Of a stretch of DNA of 64,000 nucleotides, positions 44,821 to 58,577 are shown piece by piece (within the stretch, counting starts at the first letter, position 1; every line of letters begins with the position of its first letter). The notes under the pieces are model-generated. The model did not search any database, was not told the DNA's origin, and worked only from the letters and a program-made list of their open reading frames with translations. The DNA is from Lenzites betulinus (lineage: Eukaryota; Basidiomycota; Agaricomycetes; Polyporales; Polyporaceae): NCBI GenBank assembly GCA_022264855.1, contig JABYQU010000001.1:744001-808000 (forward strand), in the 5' to 3' direction. The translations under genes and the position numbers were made by a program.

Positions 44821-46067
44821 ATGAGCAGCACGCCTCTCGCCTCGGCGACGGCTACCCTCGGCGACGCTCCCGCGGCCGCGTCGGCCCCCGCAGCGGCGGC
44901 CATGCCTCCACCCGCCCTCCCCCCCTCTCTTGTGCCAGACGCAGTCCCCGCCATGCCCGCCCCTCCGCCCCTCTCAGACGTCCAGGCCGTGCGCAACCAC
45001 ATTGACACACTCTCGAAACTGAACACCCGCCTGCAAACGCTCCGGCACATCCCTTCGCTGCTGCTGCGCCCTCCTGTGTCCGGCGTGCATGTGCTGCCGC
45101 AGGCGTCCCTGCTGCGCCACGAGTTTCAGGAGCTGAAGGAGATCGCGGATACTGTCCGGTCCGAGCAAGTGCAGGACGCACTCAAGGCTGCTCGCACGAG
45201 CGAGGCAGCGGAGCCCAAGATGGTTGGGTTCGACGTGCGGAGGGACAATCTCAAGCGAAGGCATGTCATCCAGGCGCGATCGATTTGCAGCAATGGCTCA
45301 TCATCGCCTGCGTGCGCGTCCCCCACCACCGTGTGCAGACGTCCCCCATCGCCAGAATCGCCGCAGCCTTATCGCGCGACGGGCCCGAAGAGCAACTCGT
45401 TTCTTCCGCGTGCCGAAGAGGGCGTGGTCCCCGTCACGCTTGACCGCCTGCCCGCGTTTATTCGGGAGCACAATAAAGCAAACCGCAGCAAATTGCATGT
45501 CGTCGCGCCCAAGAAAGGGCGGCCGTTGCAATGCCCGCTGGTGCTGCGTTTCGTCATTACAGATGTAGTCACAATCTACCTTTCGTTGGAACACTCCGCC
45601 GCGGGAGACCAGGCACTAGTGGTTGAGAGCGCTACGGCGTTTGGGCCCCGTGAGCAGGTAGGTTTAATCAAATCCATAACTAAACCCATTGGGGCTCAGT
45701 AGTGTAGCTGACCCCGTTTTCGCAGAAAGCCATACATTCGCAGTCTGACTACAGCGTATACCAGCAGCTTTCGCAGCAGCTAGCGCGAGTCCTTCAGTCG
45801 GAGCCTTGGGCGCCATTGCAGGAGATTGTGGTAAGTCAATGTCGGCCAAGTTCAAACAGCGGTGCAATTGTCGCGGTTCTTGTGCTGACGGGTACACAGA
45901 GCCTGCTGTGGGCTTATGAGAATCTATTCACGGAGCCTTGTGTGGCCTGCGGGCGCGTGCTCTCTGCGGACGTACACACGCCCCCTGTGCTGCGCGCGCG
46001 CAAAGAGGCCGGGGAAGACTCGCCGTCTGAATGGGGTGTATACCACGTTGCGTGCAAATCACGATAG
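44821..46067 (+). CDS. MED27: Mediator complex subunit Med27
   Basis: Tail/head-joint Mediator subunit bridging activators and RNA polymerase II. Three exons: 44821-45657, 45726-45830, 45900-46067, in phase, 369 residues. Start MSSTPLASATATLG is chosen because the open frame upstream (to 44533) has no family character. An N-terminal Ala/Pro-rich stretch precedes a helical part (VRNHIDTLSKLNTRLQTLRH). The C-terminal half has the Med27 pattern: SDYSVYQQLSQQLARVLQ, then LLWAYENLFTEPCVACGRVL and a final YHVACKSR. The CxxC plus terminal Cys of this block are conserved across the family. Codon use is normal for the window. It sits right beside the gene-poor island. Confidence 0.85.
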
Positions 46068-47509
46068 TCTAGTGTGTTGGGCGAGCGGGTGACATTGACG
46101 GCCTCGAGCATAACCCGGTACGTCGTATCTGGCATTTTGGGGTTGAAACGAATGCTATCATGCCCATTATAGGGGTCCGATCGATACCGTGTATTGTCGA
46201 GGTGCCCCTCTCTCCGTCTTGTGCCGCGGAGGCTCCAATATACATCGTCTGAACGAGCACACGGGGCCACGAGCGATGAGTGGCCTGGGGGACTACCGAA
46301 TCCGCGAGATTCCGTGTCGAAGTGAGATCGGCGGCGGAGGAGCCATGGGCGGCGTGTTTCGAATTGCAGAGCCGCGGGACGGCGGACCGTGGGCAGGGGA
46401 TCGGCGCTGCGGCACACGCTCCTGTGATAGACCAGAGCGGAGGGTAGGCAATCAGCCACTGATGGCACTGCGTTGCGCTAGGATACCGACAGGAATGGGA
46501 CAAGGACGGGCGCGAGCACGTCCGAGGAGAACCCCCGCGCTCGGCTGGGGCAGGGTGGTCAATGTCGCACCCGGGGCGGGGGGGCTGGCGGTCGCGTGCG
46601 ATGCGGGAGGCCGGTGTCCCTTCGCGCTGGGTCGGCAGCCGCGGGCGGAGGACCGAGGGAGGGGAGGGCCATGCACGACATTGACTCTCCGACTTGCACA
46701 GGCAGCCGGTGGCGGTGAGCGCTGGGCAGCAACCCTGCACGGCGCACGTGCTCGGATCTTGTCCCCGATCCCATCTCGCCACGCGCTGCATCCTCACTCG
46801 CTGTGTTTTAGTTTTATTTTATCCAGGACACCAGTCTCCCAATCGCGCTCGCCGCCGGCAAGTGCACTACCCCGCAGCCGCCCACGCCCCCCAGGCAGCA
46901 TATCCCGCAAAATCGACATAAATTCCCCCCGCACCCGGGGACACCGTGGGCAACCGCTGGACCCGCAGGGCTGGAAACTGTTTAGCAGCATGAAAAGCTT
47001 CCGGGGTCGGCGTCGCGCGGCGAGCGGGATTTTATTTTCCAGCAGTTTCCAGCCGGGGGGTGTTTGGGGTGCCTTGGCTGATGGCCCGAAACGACGTTGC
47101 CACCGCCCAAACTCGCACCTCGATCATCGTCGATCTTGTACCGCGCACCATCATCTCGCCCTCGCCCTCGCCCTCCAGCCTAGCATGCCGCCCGCGAACA
47201 ATACATCATCTCCCCATTTCCAACCTCCCTCTCCGGGACATCTCCTCACTCTCCCCGCCTTCCCGCTTTCGTATATTACCAGCTCCGACTTCTGCTCCAG
47301 CGCGCCTTATTTGACCCCCTCAGTGCTTCCCGACGCCCCTCCTGCCACTCATCAAGCCCACGCGCGTCGTGCCCACCTACCTCGACACGCCTCTTGCTTT
47401 GCCGATCCCCCGCCCCCGCTTCATTCAAGCCTTCATCGAACGTACCAATCATCCATTCAACTCTCTGTGGCACCCGCCTCGCGCGCTTCCTTCCTGAGCT
47501 TTTATCGTG
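46068..47509. other. long upstream/leader region of the MedA-family gene
   Basis: About 1.4 kb without a recognised gene. From roughly 46790 onward the + strand becomes strongly CT-rich, consistent with a long transcribed leader. A 477-codon open frame (46189-47622) runs through it and overlaps the MedA start in another frame. Its wording is low-complexity, so it is not called as a gene. Confidence 0.45.
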
Positions 47510-49593
47510 ATGCTCTCGGCGATCCCGTCAAGTCGCCAACACTCCCCGCACATGCTCTACAACACGCCGTCCTGCTCCTACAACCGTCCAGCCTCCATTC
47601 TCTCCCCTGGCCAGCACATTAGCCAACATTCCCCCGGCATGCACGTAAAGTCCCCGATGATGTCTGGTTCGTCCCCTTCTCTGTCTCAAACCATATTCGA
47701 ATAGTGGCTCATGCTCTGCCGCCGCCATCAGGGTCCTACGATGCGGCGCCCTTAAGAAGTCAAGGCTGCCTCGTCTCCCCAGGTCAAATGTTCCGCGTCT
47801 ATGGCTACGGCCCCTCCGAGGGCCCCGCGGGCGTTTCCATCATTGTCAATGTCCACTTCAACCTCGTCAGCACCCAGACCACCTTCCTCCGGATAGTTGT
47901 CGGCAACCGCGCCCTCAGCACCACTGTCCGACAGTCCCAGGATCGCCGCTTTGGCGAGTGGGAGCTCGAGACCGTGATCCCCGACCTTGACACCGCGGCC
48001 CCCGGTTCCTCCGCATCCGCGTCGGTGCCACTCACCGTACAGGCTCTCAATGGCTCCAATGAGACTCTCGACTCTGTCACCTTTGGCAAATTCACCTATT
48101 CCAACCGCCGTGCGTATTTCATCCCGCGTTGCTACTGTCCCATCGCTCACCGCCCCGCGCCACAGGCTCTGCACCATCTCCCCTCGTGCTCTGCAAGGGC
48201 GAGAACATGGACGACTACTCCTTGTCCCGCTCTATTCCTGGCGCCCCCGACGTCAGGGGGTCCAGCTCTCCCCACCCTCCCACCACGCGCAAGTCCTCGC
48301 GCCCCACGCCCGGCAGCGGCACGGCGCGCGCACGCGCGCTCAACGCGACGATGACCTCGCGCGACGCCCAATCCGCGCGCGGCCAGCTCAAGAAGCAATC
48401 GCTCATCCGCGCGCGCCGGTCAGGCTCTGAGGAGGACGACGCCGACAGCGCATACCGCGCGGTGCTCCAGATCGAGACGCCCTTCGACGCGATGGGGGAC
48501 CTTGCCGATTGGGACTCCGAGGAGAGGCGCGTCGGCCGCCGCCTCGTGCGTTTCTCGCGGGTGCAGGAGGGCTGCACGCTACGCGTTGCTTGCGAGGCCA
48601 TCAGCCCGTCGGAGTACACGGATGGCGACACGGTGGTGTCGTGCATATACCGCTCTACGGACGCTACCGGCCCCAGCGACACGCCGCGCTCCAAGTGCTG
48701 CATTACGTCAGTCGACATCATCTTCCTGCTCGAATGCCTCGTGGGCGACCTCTTCAACATCGAGGAGAAGAACCGCATCCGCCGCAACCTGGAGGGCTAC
48801 CGGCCGACGACGGTGTCGAAGAACAAGTCTGGCACGGAGGAGTTCTTCCAGAAGATCATGGACTTCCCCGCGCCGAAGCCCCGGAACATCGAGAAGGACG
48901 TGAAGGTCTTCGACTGGGCGGTGCTTCCCCAGGCACTCGACAAGATCATCTCCAAATACGTGAGTATCGCTTCTCTAGCCGACTAAGCGCGCTCGCTGAC
49001 CTCCATTCCCCCAGACCCTCTACCCCCTCAAAAAGGACGGCGACGCGAGCTCGTCGGACACGTCCGCCACGCCGATGATGTCTCCCGACATGTCGCAGTC
49101 ATCTAGGGCAACACCGTACTCGTCGTCATCATCGTCGCCGGGGCACTCCTCGACGCCGCCTGGCGATCAGTCGTACTTCGCGTTCCACCCGCCGAGCTAC
49201 CCGCGGTCGTACATGTCGAGCTCCCTCGACACCCTCGACAACTCCTATGTGCATGCAACGGCACTCTCGTCGGCGGGTGGCTACGACATCCTCCTGCCAT
49301 CACACGCCACGACCCCGACGCCGTCCCCGCTCATCTCCACGCCCGCCGACTCTCCCCACCTATCAGGGAGCTCGATGTCCCTCCAGTACCCGTCAACAAG
49401 CGAGCAGTACATCGAGCCCTCGCATTCGTTGTACCACTCCTCGCTGATGGACCACGAGGCTGCGTACGGCGGCGGCGGGATGTACTCGCTGGGCCACAGC
49501 GGGTACGACTCGGTCGACTACCACTCGCTCCGCGACCACGGCGTGAAGATGTCCCCCACGTCCGACCTCCACGACTCTCACGCTTACCTGTAA
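47510..49593 (+). CDS. MedA/Medusa-family developmental regulator (DUF7082 type)
   Basis: Fungal nuclear regulator related to Aspergillus MedA (conidiation) and smut Med1. Four exons in phase: 47510-47666, 47732-48109, 48166-48959, 49015-49593, 635 residues. The N-terminus is Ser/Pro/Gln-rich. Residues about 55-175 form an IPT/TIG-like beta region (SQGCLVSPGQMFRVYGYGPS, HFNLVSTQTTFLRIVVGNRA). After a Ser/Arg linker comes the signature block (about 295-440): ETPFDAMGDLADWDSEERRV, GRRLVRFSRVQEG, CCITSVDIIFLLECLVG, DLFNIEEKNRIRRNLEGYRP, and FDWAVLPQALDKIISKY. It ends with a 190-residue Ser/Tyr/His-rich tail. By analogy it controls morphogenesis or fruiting. The DNA-binding mode is not established. 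Confidence 0.9.
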
Positions 49594-50546
49594 ACCAGCG
49601 GCGCGATCCCAGACGACCCGCCTCAACCCACGCACCCCTCCGCACACCGCATCTCCCGCTTCTTCGTCTTTCATTACGCGCATCTTTCGGTCTGTATATG
49701 TAGCCTTAGATCCCCAGCTCCCCCGCGCCCCCTGGTAATCCTCCCCTCATCGTCGTCGTCCGTAGCATCCCCCACCCACGTCGTGACACCCGGTCCCGTA
49801 GCTAATGTTACAGTTATATCCCTCGCGTCCCGGGCCGACCTGGGTGCGCCCCGCTATTTATGCCTAGCTAGTAGCCTCTGCCGCCTGCCGCATACTATAC
49901 ATACCGCTTTGTTGCCCACGTCTCTTTTGGGCTTGTACTATGATTATAATGCCACGTATTTCGTTTTCAACAACGCAATGCCGAAATCGCGCGTGTGCGG
50001 GATAGAGGCTGCTTGCCCGGCCCATTGAGGATCTTGACGTCGCCGGTGACTAAAGAGTCAGCTAGAGTGCTAGAAGTCGGTGCTGGACCGCGACGGAACG
50101 TGCTTGTCGGCTAACGTTGCGCAATCTGCGGTCCTCGGCCGCGTTGCATGCCAGCGCTTGAAGCTAAAGATCGAGATCCCCGTTGAAACGTTGACAGGTT
50201 AAGTTAAGTCCAGCTTCCAGCGGGGACGTCGTGAACGGGCCGTCCCGCCCATTTATGCTTAGATTGCAGCCCTCCACAGTCCTCACTGTGAATGTAGGCA
50301 GGCAGAAGAGGCAACGGGTATTATATACGGATAGCTACACTGTACAACATTAGACAACAAGGATCCGGATACATTCAGCAGCGGGGGAGCAGACGGTCCA
50401 CGCGGGGAAAGCAAGGAGTGGTATAGGTTAGATAAGAAGGGCGGCGGTGTGGTGCGAAGAAGGGGGAATCATCCGGGGCGCCGTTTGATTTTGGACGGCG
50501 CGGCGCATCCATCTGCCAGCGTGCGGGCAGCCGCGCCTCCGAGCGA
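49594..50546. other. convergent intergenic region MedA-family / DOCK
   Basis: 953 bases, 3' regions of two convergent genes. No coding sequence recognised. Confidence 0.5.
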
Positions 50547-53500
50547 TCAACCCTCCCGACGACCGAAGCTAAGGCTGCCGAATTTTGAGAAGCGACCCTT
50601 GATAGACCCAATACTGCCCCCGAGGGTTGATGCCGTCACCGAAGCCGCGCCCGAGAGCACGGGCGCGGGCGCGCCGTTGCCAGCTGTGACGACAGAGTTG
50701 CGCGGGGACTCTTCCGAAAACGAGTCGCTCCCGCCGTTGTCGCCAGGGCCGGACGAGACCCCGTTGAACCCGTGCCGGGCCAGGTGGGCCAGATGGCGCT
50801 GGAGAGGAGTCTGTTTCATCCACGGGGCCTCGCCGTACGCCCCGTTCTCCAGCGAGCGTGGCGACAAAGGGCTGATAGACGCTGACAACGCGACGCCCCC
50901 CAAATGGATAGGGCCAACGCTGAGCGGCGGGCGACCACTGCAATGCACATCAATACAGGCACCCTTTGTTATAAATGATACGTACGGGCTGCTGTAGTTG
51001 GGCGACGGCATGGCTGCAGTAGGCGGAAGCCGGGCTGACGTCGGGATCGCGTCCACAGCACGCGGCTCCGGCGCGGAGTCCACGGAGAGGCGGTGTATCT
51101 CCTCCGAGAAGTTTTTGCGGAAGAACTTGTCCAGAGTCGCATGGAACGCGAGCATCTCCGGGGGACAGAGCTGTCCGTGTAGCTTCAAGCAACTGTCGAT
51201 CATCCGAACCTTGTAGAACGTAAATAGCCATTTCGGTGCACGTTCAGAATGGTGCCGCATACCTGCTCATCGATCGCGGCGCGAAGTTTCTCGACCTGTT
51301 CGGCCCTTTCTGGGAAGCGGTCGATGTAGTCCTCAGAGAGGTAGACTTGCCGGAAGGCGCCAACGCCTCCATTGAGCGGAGCATCGACAGCGGCATTCAG
51401 ACTCATGGCGAGAATATTCGTCGAGACGTGCTGAGCAGTCTTGGCCAATGACGAATACTTCAGATTGAGGCCGGCCAGCTCGCGCGTCCGCTGCTCCACC
51501 TCAATCAATGCGGTCTCGACAGGAGAGATCGACACCATCTGAACATGGACTACTTCCGATCGACGGAGGACGGTGGGGAAGTACTGCTCGGTGGTGAGAT
51601 AAGTCTTCTCGACCCAAACTTCCTCGGTGCCGTCAGGGCCCAGCTTGGTCACGGGGCGGGAGTAACTGAAGAGGTTGATGTCGCTGTACAAGCAGTCAGA
51701 ACACGAAGCAAACTCGCGCAAAACACTCGTACCTGTGTTCGTAGTACGCCCGTACTTGAGGAGGCACGTCGGGATTGGTGAATATGGGTATATCGCGACG
51801 AGGCTCCGTGGTAACAGCGGTGCATTGGATATACTGGTCGTTGCCGAAACGAATGTCCACTGGAGGATCGCCCATCGTCTTCAACAGCTGCGCACCAGGA
51901 TGCTTATTGAGCATCCGTTCACAGAACGCGCCGAACTTCTCCCATTCGTAGCCGCGGTACTGAGGATAACGGTATAGCGTGAATCATTGGCCCAATGAAC
52001 GACAGCAGGGTACGCACGATGAACTGCTTGTTTCGGATGGCATCCGGGAAGGTTCCATAGAATGCAACCCGGAAGTAGTCGGAGTAGTATCGTTGGTCGG
52101 TGATGATGTGTTCCAAGAGCGCCGCGCGATGACGCAGAATTTCCGCAAGCCGAGTACTACGAAACACAGTGAGTTCGAGGAGTCCAGTATGAGCGACATA
52201 GCACCCACTAGTTGAATGTGACTTCGGCGTGTTTGCTCTCGAGGTCCTTGCAGATCTGATACGCGGTCTCCCATGCCTTCCCTTTGCCTGCATCCGAGTA
52301 GTGGTCAGCTGCATTCATCCCGAAAGAGGAAGTACTGTACCCAGATAGTCAAGGATCAGCAAACAGAGCGTCTCCTTCCGATGGAATTGCGACTGTTGTG
52401 GTAGCCCAAGATCTTCCATTGGGGGTAAGAAGGAATTCAGATCCCACTCGTAGAGATCAGCGTGCAGCTTGAGCGTCAAAGCGGCTTCTACATAATTCTG
52501 CGATTGGAGATGCATCTAAAGGCATGTCAAAATCACCGGTCATAAATGCAAAAATGGTCCCCAACTTACGTTGACCAGCTGGTGGACGTATTTGATATAT
52601 ATCTCGTCGCGTCCGATCCGCCGAATAAAGTTCATGAGGCGCAGCTGTGGCGTAGAAGCCGTAAGTGTGGGTGCATGTAGGACCGAACCACATTTGACGT
52701 ACCGTCGCCATGACGCGGTCGTCCGCAAACTCCTCTCCCTCGGGCAAGGCACGCACGCTGAGGAGCAGCTGGAGGAACACGTTGACAGATTCCAAGAAAC
52801 TGGTAACACGGCTCCGCAGCTCCTCGTCCACGTCTGATGAGTCGAACAGGTGTCGTAGGTGGCTGATGAAGAAGGTGCGCGAGATGTCGTCGCCTTTGCT
52901 GTCGGACATGAACAGCACGTCGAGCTTGCTGACCAGCTCGTTTTCGATGTGCTCGAATGTCTGGGAGGTATGGTACTCCGAGATGATCATGCAGTACAGG
53001 ATCTGGACCGCGTTCTCCCGCAGCTGATCATGATGGCTGAGGCAAAGGTTCACGATATGGCCGACGAGGGGGTTGAGCGCCGCTTGGTAGTTCTAAGAAA
53101 GGATCAGGATCGCTCATGCGTGCTTTTCAGAGGAAGGTTACGCACCGAATACTTCGCCAGTGCGACTTCCTCGGTCGCGTTCTCCTCCGGCCAACCCAGC
53201 GCGCTCCACAAGCGCAACAAGAGATTGGCACCCTCACCTCTGATATCTCCTGCGAGTCGCCAGACAGCGCGCCGTTTCTGAAGCAGATGTTAAGCAAGGC
53301 TAAAAATCCATGAATTCTAGCATACCTGTGGACTGAACTCCTCGATAACGAGGTGCTCGGACGATAGCAGCTTGAGGAGCACGCAGAAGCAATCTCTCCA
53401 GAGCTTCGTATCGAACGGCTGGGTAGCCAGCTCGTCGGGGACGAACTCCCGTTCAAACATTGTCGCCACAGGGTCGATCATCTTCAGCAATACACGGTGC

Positions 53501-56500
53501 GCCAAGATGTTCACGTTCAGCCAGTTCTTCGGGAACGCCTCGTTATCCAATATGGAGCCGGCCACTTTGAAGAATTGCGAGAGCAGCGCAGCGAGGCGAT
53601 CACGGCCTTCAATCTCCAGGATTGATTCCAAGAAATTGACGAGATGCTGCTTAGAGGCGGACAAGATCATGACGAGGACGACGATTGCGGCTTCGCCCAA
53701 GCCAGGACTGAACTCGGGCTTGACATCGAGCGAGGCTGATGATGTACCGTTGGCCTTCGGCAGCTGTGTCGCGAGTGAGAACGGGTACGACTCCGGGAAC
53801 GTGACAGGGAAGTTATTGGTGATCGGCGTCGACGAACGATTCCTCTCTACTGCACGCAAGGAGGCAGGATTCTGGTATTCCTGGTACGAGTCCAAGAGCC
53901 TAAACTCGGGATCAGCCTCGAGCAATGTTTATAGATTGAATCGGCCTACCTTGGCAAGAGGGACAGCAGGTACTCGATGTTGTACTGTTCCCGTCGGAGC
54001 GCATTGCGTTCGGCGACGATCGCAGGATCAACCAGACACTGCTGCAGCTTGTCGAGCATGATCGCAACTACGGTCACGGATAGGCGAATGCTCTCGAGCC
54101 ACGTAACGCGCGCGGAATCCTTCGCGGACTCTGAGTCCCCATGCTGTGTTTGTGTGTATTCATCGAAACGGCCAAACTGAGGTTTGATCCAGATGACGAC
54201 GGCCTCGACTAGGAGGGAGCGCGACTGAGAGTTGTCGAAGAGGAACCCCTTGACGATCTGGAGATACATGATGAGCTTCCAGATCACGATCTTCCCTTTC
54301 GTCGAGGCAATGGCGTTAGCAAAGGTGGTGGCGATGGGCACGAGCTCCGCGATCGAGAACACCTTGCTCAGCTCAGGGAGGATGGACGTGAAGTGCTGAA
54401 GAGCGATGGTCTGTGTGCCGATGATGGACGGCGGAGACGTCGTGGACATCATCCGGTTCACCTCGGAGAGGTGAGCGCGCAACTCCCGCTTGAAAGTGGC
54501 CTCTAGGTGGTCCGCAGTTGCCCCGCCACCTACAGCAAGCTCCTTCGCCTTCTGTAGCTCGCGCGATCTAGCGATGAACTTGAAGATATAGTGCCAGACT
54601 TTGAGCGCCGCACGCAACGCCGACGCAGTGTCTGTCGCTGTGGGGTCCTGTAGGAGGCGGTTCATCGAATGAATCATGTGAGAGGCGGCCGACGCGCAGG
54701 TGAAGTGCTTCTCGATGTACACGTCCAGCACGGGCTGGAAATTACTGAATCGGCGATCTTGAACGATGCCGAGCACGGTGACGAGCGCATTGAAGACGAG
54801 GTGGTCCATTTCGCCGCCTTGGTTGTTGGCCGACACGAGGATCGCGAACAGCGAGTCGAAGATGTCCCTGAGGAACTTGACGATCTCGACCTCGGCGACG
54901 AAGGTGAACTGGCTCAGCATGCTCGACAACGCCTCCTTGTTCGGCATCTGCTCCCAGTTCAGCAAGTTCAAGAGCACCGAGTTGAGCGTGAACTTTGTGG
55001 AGACCAGAGACGATCGCACGACTAGGCTGTCTCGTAGAGCAGGCGCTATCTTCTGCAGTTCCGGAGGGACGTAGATCGTTTCAAGACGTTGGTTGGGGGC
55101 GAGGCGAGGAGTCGCGTCCAGGTACATGTCGGGGGTGATCTGATTCAAGCGATCTGCTCGGTAGAGTATCAGCGTGTGGATTCCGTCCGGTAGGAATGCA
55201 CGTCCGTCGGGGAAGAGCGGCAGATAGGCGAACGCGAACGGTCGTTCTGCAGTTTCGATACCGCGGCTGCTGGAACGTTCGCGCGTGTTGCGCTGTCGGA
55301 AGGTGAAGAACAAGTGCCACTCCTGCGCCCCTTGCATCGGTAGCTTGACCTTTATGAGTTCACCGTAGTGTGGTTGGGTCGTCCGCTGGAACACCATCGA
55401 ATGGAACTGCATTATCTCCGGCTCGCCGCTGCACTGGGAGATGACACGGTCGATTGTCCGTCCGTCCTTATCTCGGGCCTCCATCGTCACCTGGATGTTC
55501 CCCACTGTGGTGCCAACCTGGCCTCTAGCAAAATTCGCAACATTGCGCCGTGTGTTTGTGCTCTGCGACGAGGAGAAGTCCCCGCTCCACAACTTGACAT
55601 AGAGCTCGTTTCGGACGTCGCCCGGGAAGACAACGTCGGGGAACCCGAGGCGAGCGCTGAGAGGAGTGTCTTGAAGCAACGATGAGTTTTCTCGAACGGT
55701 GGTCTCTGCATCTCCATAGAATATCTTGATCGAGACAGCCAGCATCTCAGCTCTACGCTTCCGTTAGCAAGTACTGATGTCGGTGAGAGAGCAACAAACG
55801 GACCTCGGGGACTTCTCGTACTCCCTCACGTTGTGATTCAAGATGTCCTGGTGAAGCATAGCAAACGTCGTTTCGTTCGCTGGGACGTAGATTGGCATCG
55901 TGTGCTCCCTGGTTGACGACACCTCGGTTTGTTCCGCAGCCATGGCATTCAGTTGTGTCAATTCCAAGACGGCGCATCCAAACGGCCGTCGGAACTGCTG
56001 AGCGGTGTCGGAGGTAGCGTTACGGGAGTATGCGTCGCTGGACAGCGCAGCATTTCCGTAGTTGTTCGACCCTATGATCGTTGCCCTCCCAGACTCGGAG
56101 ATAGGACCCATGTTACTGCCCATCTTCAACGACCCGGTTCGTACGATCTTGCAGACGAGATAGATAGGATCTTGAGCGTCGGATTGCACAAGGTCGGTGA
56201 AGAGCGTGCGGATGCGCGCAGACGGGTCCCGCGCGAGTACGCCATTGTGGTTCAAGACTGCGCAGAAGTCCTCCGAGACGAAACGAGCATCCGCCTTGTT
56301 ATACAGAGAAAAGTAGAGCTCAGCAGTCTCGCCAGGAGCACAGGGAGACGCGACGAAGGCACGCAGGTCGAGGAAGACATGATAGAATTTCGCGCGTGGG
56401 GGACTTGGTGTCGACGGCGAGAGTGATCCAATGAAGCGGGAATGTCCGCGAGGCCGTGGAAGGTCTGGGAACGCGGAATGTACGGATGCAGACAAAGGGA

Positions 56501-57753
56501 CTGGGTTCGGCGCCGATGAGTAGTCGATCGACCCGCCGTAGTGAGGAATCTTGTACGGGTGGTGCGGAGGGGGTGATACGTCAATTTGAGCTAGGGCGGC
56601 CTGCAGGGCGTACATTCGCACTGCGCTCATCCAACTGCGCGGGTCGATCTCGCCCTCGACATCGACGTTAACGAGACCTCCCCATGTTGGATGGCGAACG
56701 ATCACGTCAAGTCCCTGGAGGAGATTGCCGGAGACCAACCGGGCAACGCATTCCCGTCGTAGGTTGACCGTCTCCTCTGAGCTGAGGGTGAGGGACAGCA
56801 GCTGTCTCCTGCCGAGGTGCAGCACTTCGATATACTCGCGTACGATGTTGAACAGCCGGTAGTCGCGCTGTGCCAGGTATTGAAACATAAGAGCATGCCA
56901 TTCGCGAAGCGCGGAGGCAATCTCGTCGATGATTGGCTGTGCCGCGCCTGAAAGTGTGTCGTCGCCGGACGTAAGAGTGGGGCGCGGAGGAAGCGGCCTG
57001 TTGAACTGCGATTCGGTGGGCGAGGCGGAACGAATGCTCGCTGGGTAGACAGGCAGGCGTGCTCTCGTCGATGGAGCCTGGTCGGGCGGGGGCGTCAACT
57101 TGAAGGACTTCCGTGTTGCGGCGTCGTTGTCTTCCTCCTCCTCTCGCACAGTGTCCATCTCCCGCATCGACTTGTTCCAGCTTGCAACCACCTCCTCGGA
57201 TGTACGGCCGTCTGCACCGCCGCTGTTAAGCGCATTGAAGAGCTCCGTGAGGCGACCCTCGGCGTCCGATACCTCGTCGCGGATGAAGATGTGCGAAGCA
57301 GGGAAGATCCCTATGAATACCTGCTGAAGCTCATCTGCGCGGGCCGTCTGTTTGACATTGGACGTGGAGGGGTCGGACGAGAGCGACCAGTTGACTTGGG
57401 GGCGTCTCGAGGTGCAGACCACGTACCTACACCAGGTCAGATCCAGGTACAGCATGACAGATGCGGATGTAACAGTTTAGCACTCACCCTCGATACCACA
57501 CGCCTTCGACCTCTTTGTCTCGCGGAGTGTATTTCTCGAACGCGTACACGTTATCCCCCACTTCCAAAGAGACCACGTCCCTGTGTACAAGATGTTCGTC
57601 CCCAGAAGCGTCGGTGAATGTCGAGATGTGGGTGCGGCTCGAGAGCTTGGTATCCCGGCGGTTGACCGGAGAGAGCGGGTGGACGGCATAACCGTAGATG
57701 ATGAGCGGGAGAGGTTCCCAGATCCCCTTGCGGAGGCCAGCGGCGCCACCCAT
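50547..57753 (-). CDS. DOCK-family guanine nucleotide exchange factor
   Basis: Large GEF for Rac/Rho-type GTPases (yeast Dck1 class), working with an ELMO partner in polarity and stress signalling. Starts MGGAAGLRKGIWEPLPLIIY at 57753. An SH3-like N-terminus covers VHRDVVSLEVGDNVYAFEKY and FIGIFPASHIFI. A helical part follows. The DHR1/C2-like lipid-binding region is at about 55080-55650 (LYVKLWSGDFSSS, HLFFTFRQRN, YLPLFPDGRAFLPDGIHTLI). A long alpha-helical middle comes next. The DHR2 catalytic region is at about 51260-52300 (WVEKTYLTTEQYFPTVLRRS, VSISPVETALIEVEQRTREL, AFRQVYLSEDYIDRF). A Ser-rich tail ends FGSLSFGRREG. About a dozen introns. Total estimated 2,100-2,200 residues, within family range. 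Reading frame appears intact. Confidence 0.9.
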
Positions 57754-58577
57754 GACGTCTGGAGCGACTCTGTCGCGTCAGGCGAGAGCTAGCTAGAGCA
57801 GAGCAAGGCGTCCAGGAACAAGAGTAGCCAGAGCGTCTGCGACGGTGGCGGCGCGCTCTTGGTATAATTAGTCGGGTTTCACGGCGTCCAGAATTTTCGA
57901 CAGTACTTACAATGAGTCCACAGGCAGTAAGGTAGGAACACTGAGATCTAGCGGCGCGGTTAGTGGCAGGAAGAGACAGGCTGACGAGCCGTCGAGCACT
58001 GCGCATTGCCCGTGGTTGCATCAAAGGAGTGATTAACATTATGCGGTGCATCAAGTTCTCTTAATAGCTATATAATGACCTCCTCATGCCCTAGACTAAC
58101 CCCCAGTTTCTAAGTTACTAACAGCTAAAAGTTTCATGAGCATGAGCAACGCTACAGAAGGCCCCGTTGCCTTGAGATCATCGTGCTGAAGCCGGCGGCA
58201 AGATCTTCGACTACTACCAGATATATATAATATCTTCATCAATACATGCGACATCCCCGGAGCGTGCCGTTGAAGTATATGTCTGTTCGTGACGACAACA
58301 TGCGAGGAGATTCCCCGACGCATCCTATGAATGGCGGTTTCGACATGCATAGCAGCAGGTCGTAGCACGGTCGTAATAGTACACCAAGTTTAGAGCGCTT
58401 AGTACGCAGAATCACAAGCGCATCTCGCTTACATGTAATTGTGAACACCAAGTAAGTCACTACTAGTACCTGAATAGGCGCTCATTGCCACAGTCGCGTT
58501 TGGGCAGGTTCAACGCCGCCACCGTTGGAGCGGACGACCACCCGGGCCCTCGACCATCGCGCTGACTTACGTCCACG
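57754..58577. other. divergent promoter region DOCK / Spc34-like
   Basis: 824 bases, AT-richer than the surroundings. A TATATATAATAT tract lies at about 58219-58232. Small frames on the minus strand have no recognisable product. Confidence 0.45.

Noticed and set aside
46189..47622. 477-codon + strand frame before the MedA-family gene
   Set aside because: Low-complexity wording, no family motif, and it overlaps the real start in another frame. Kept only as a possible upstream frame.
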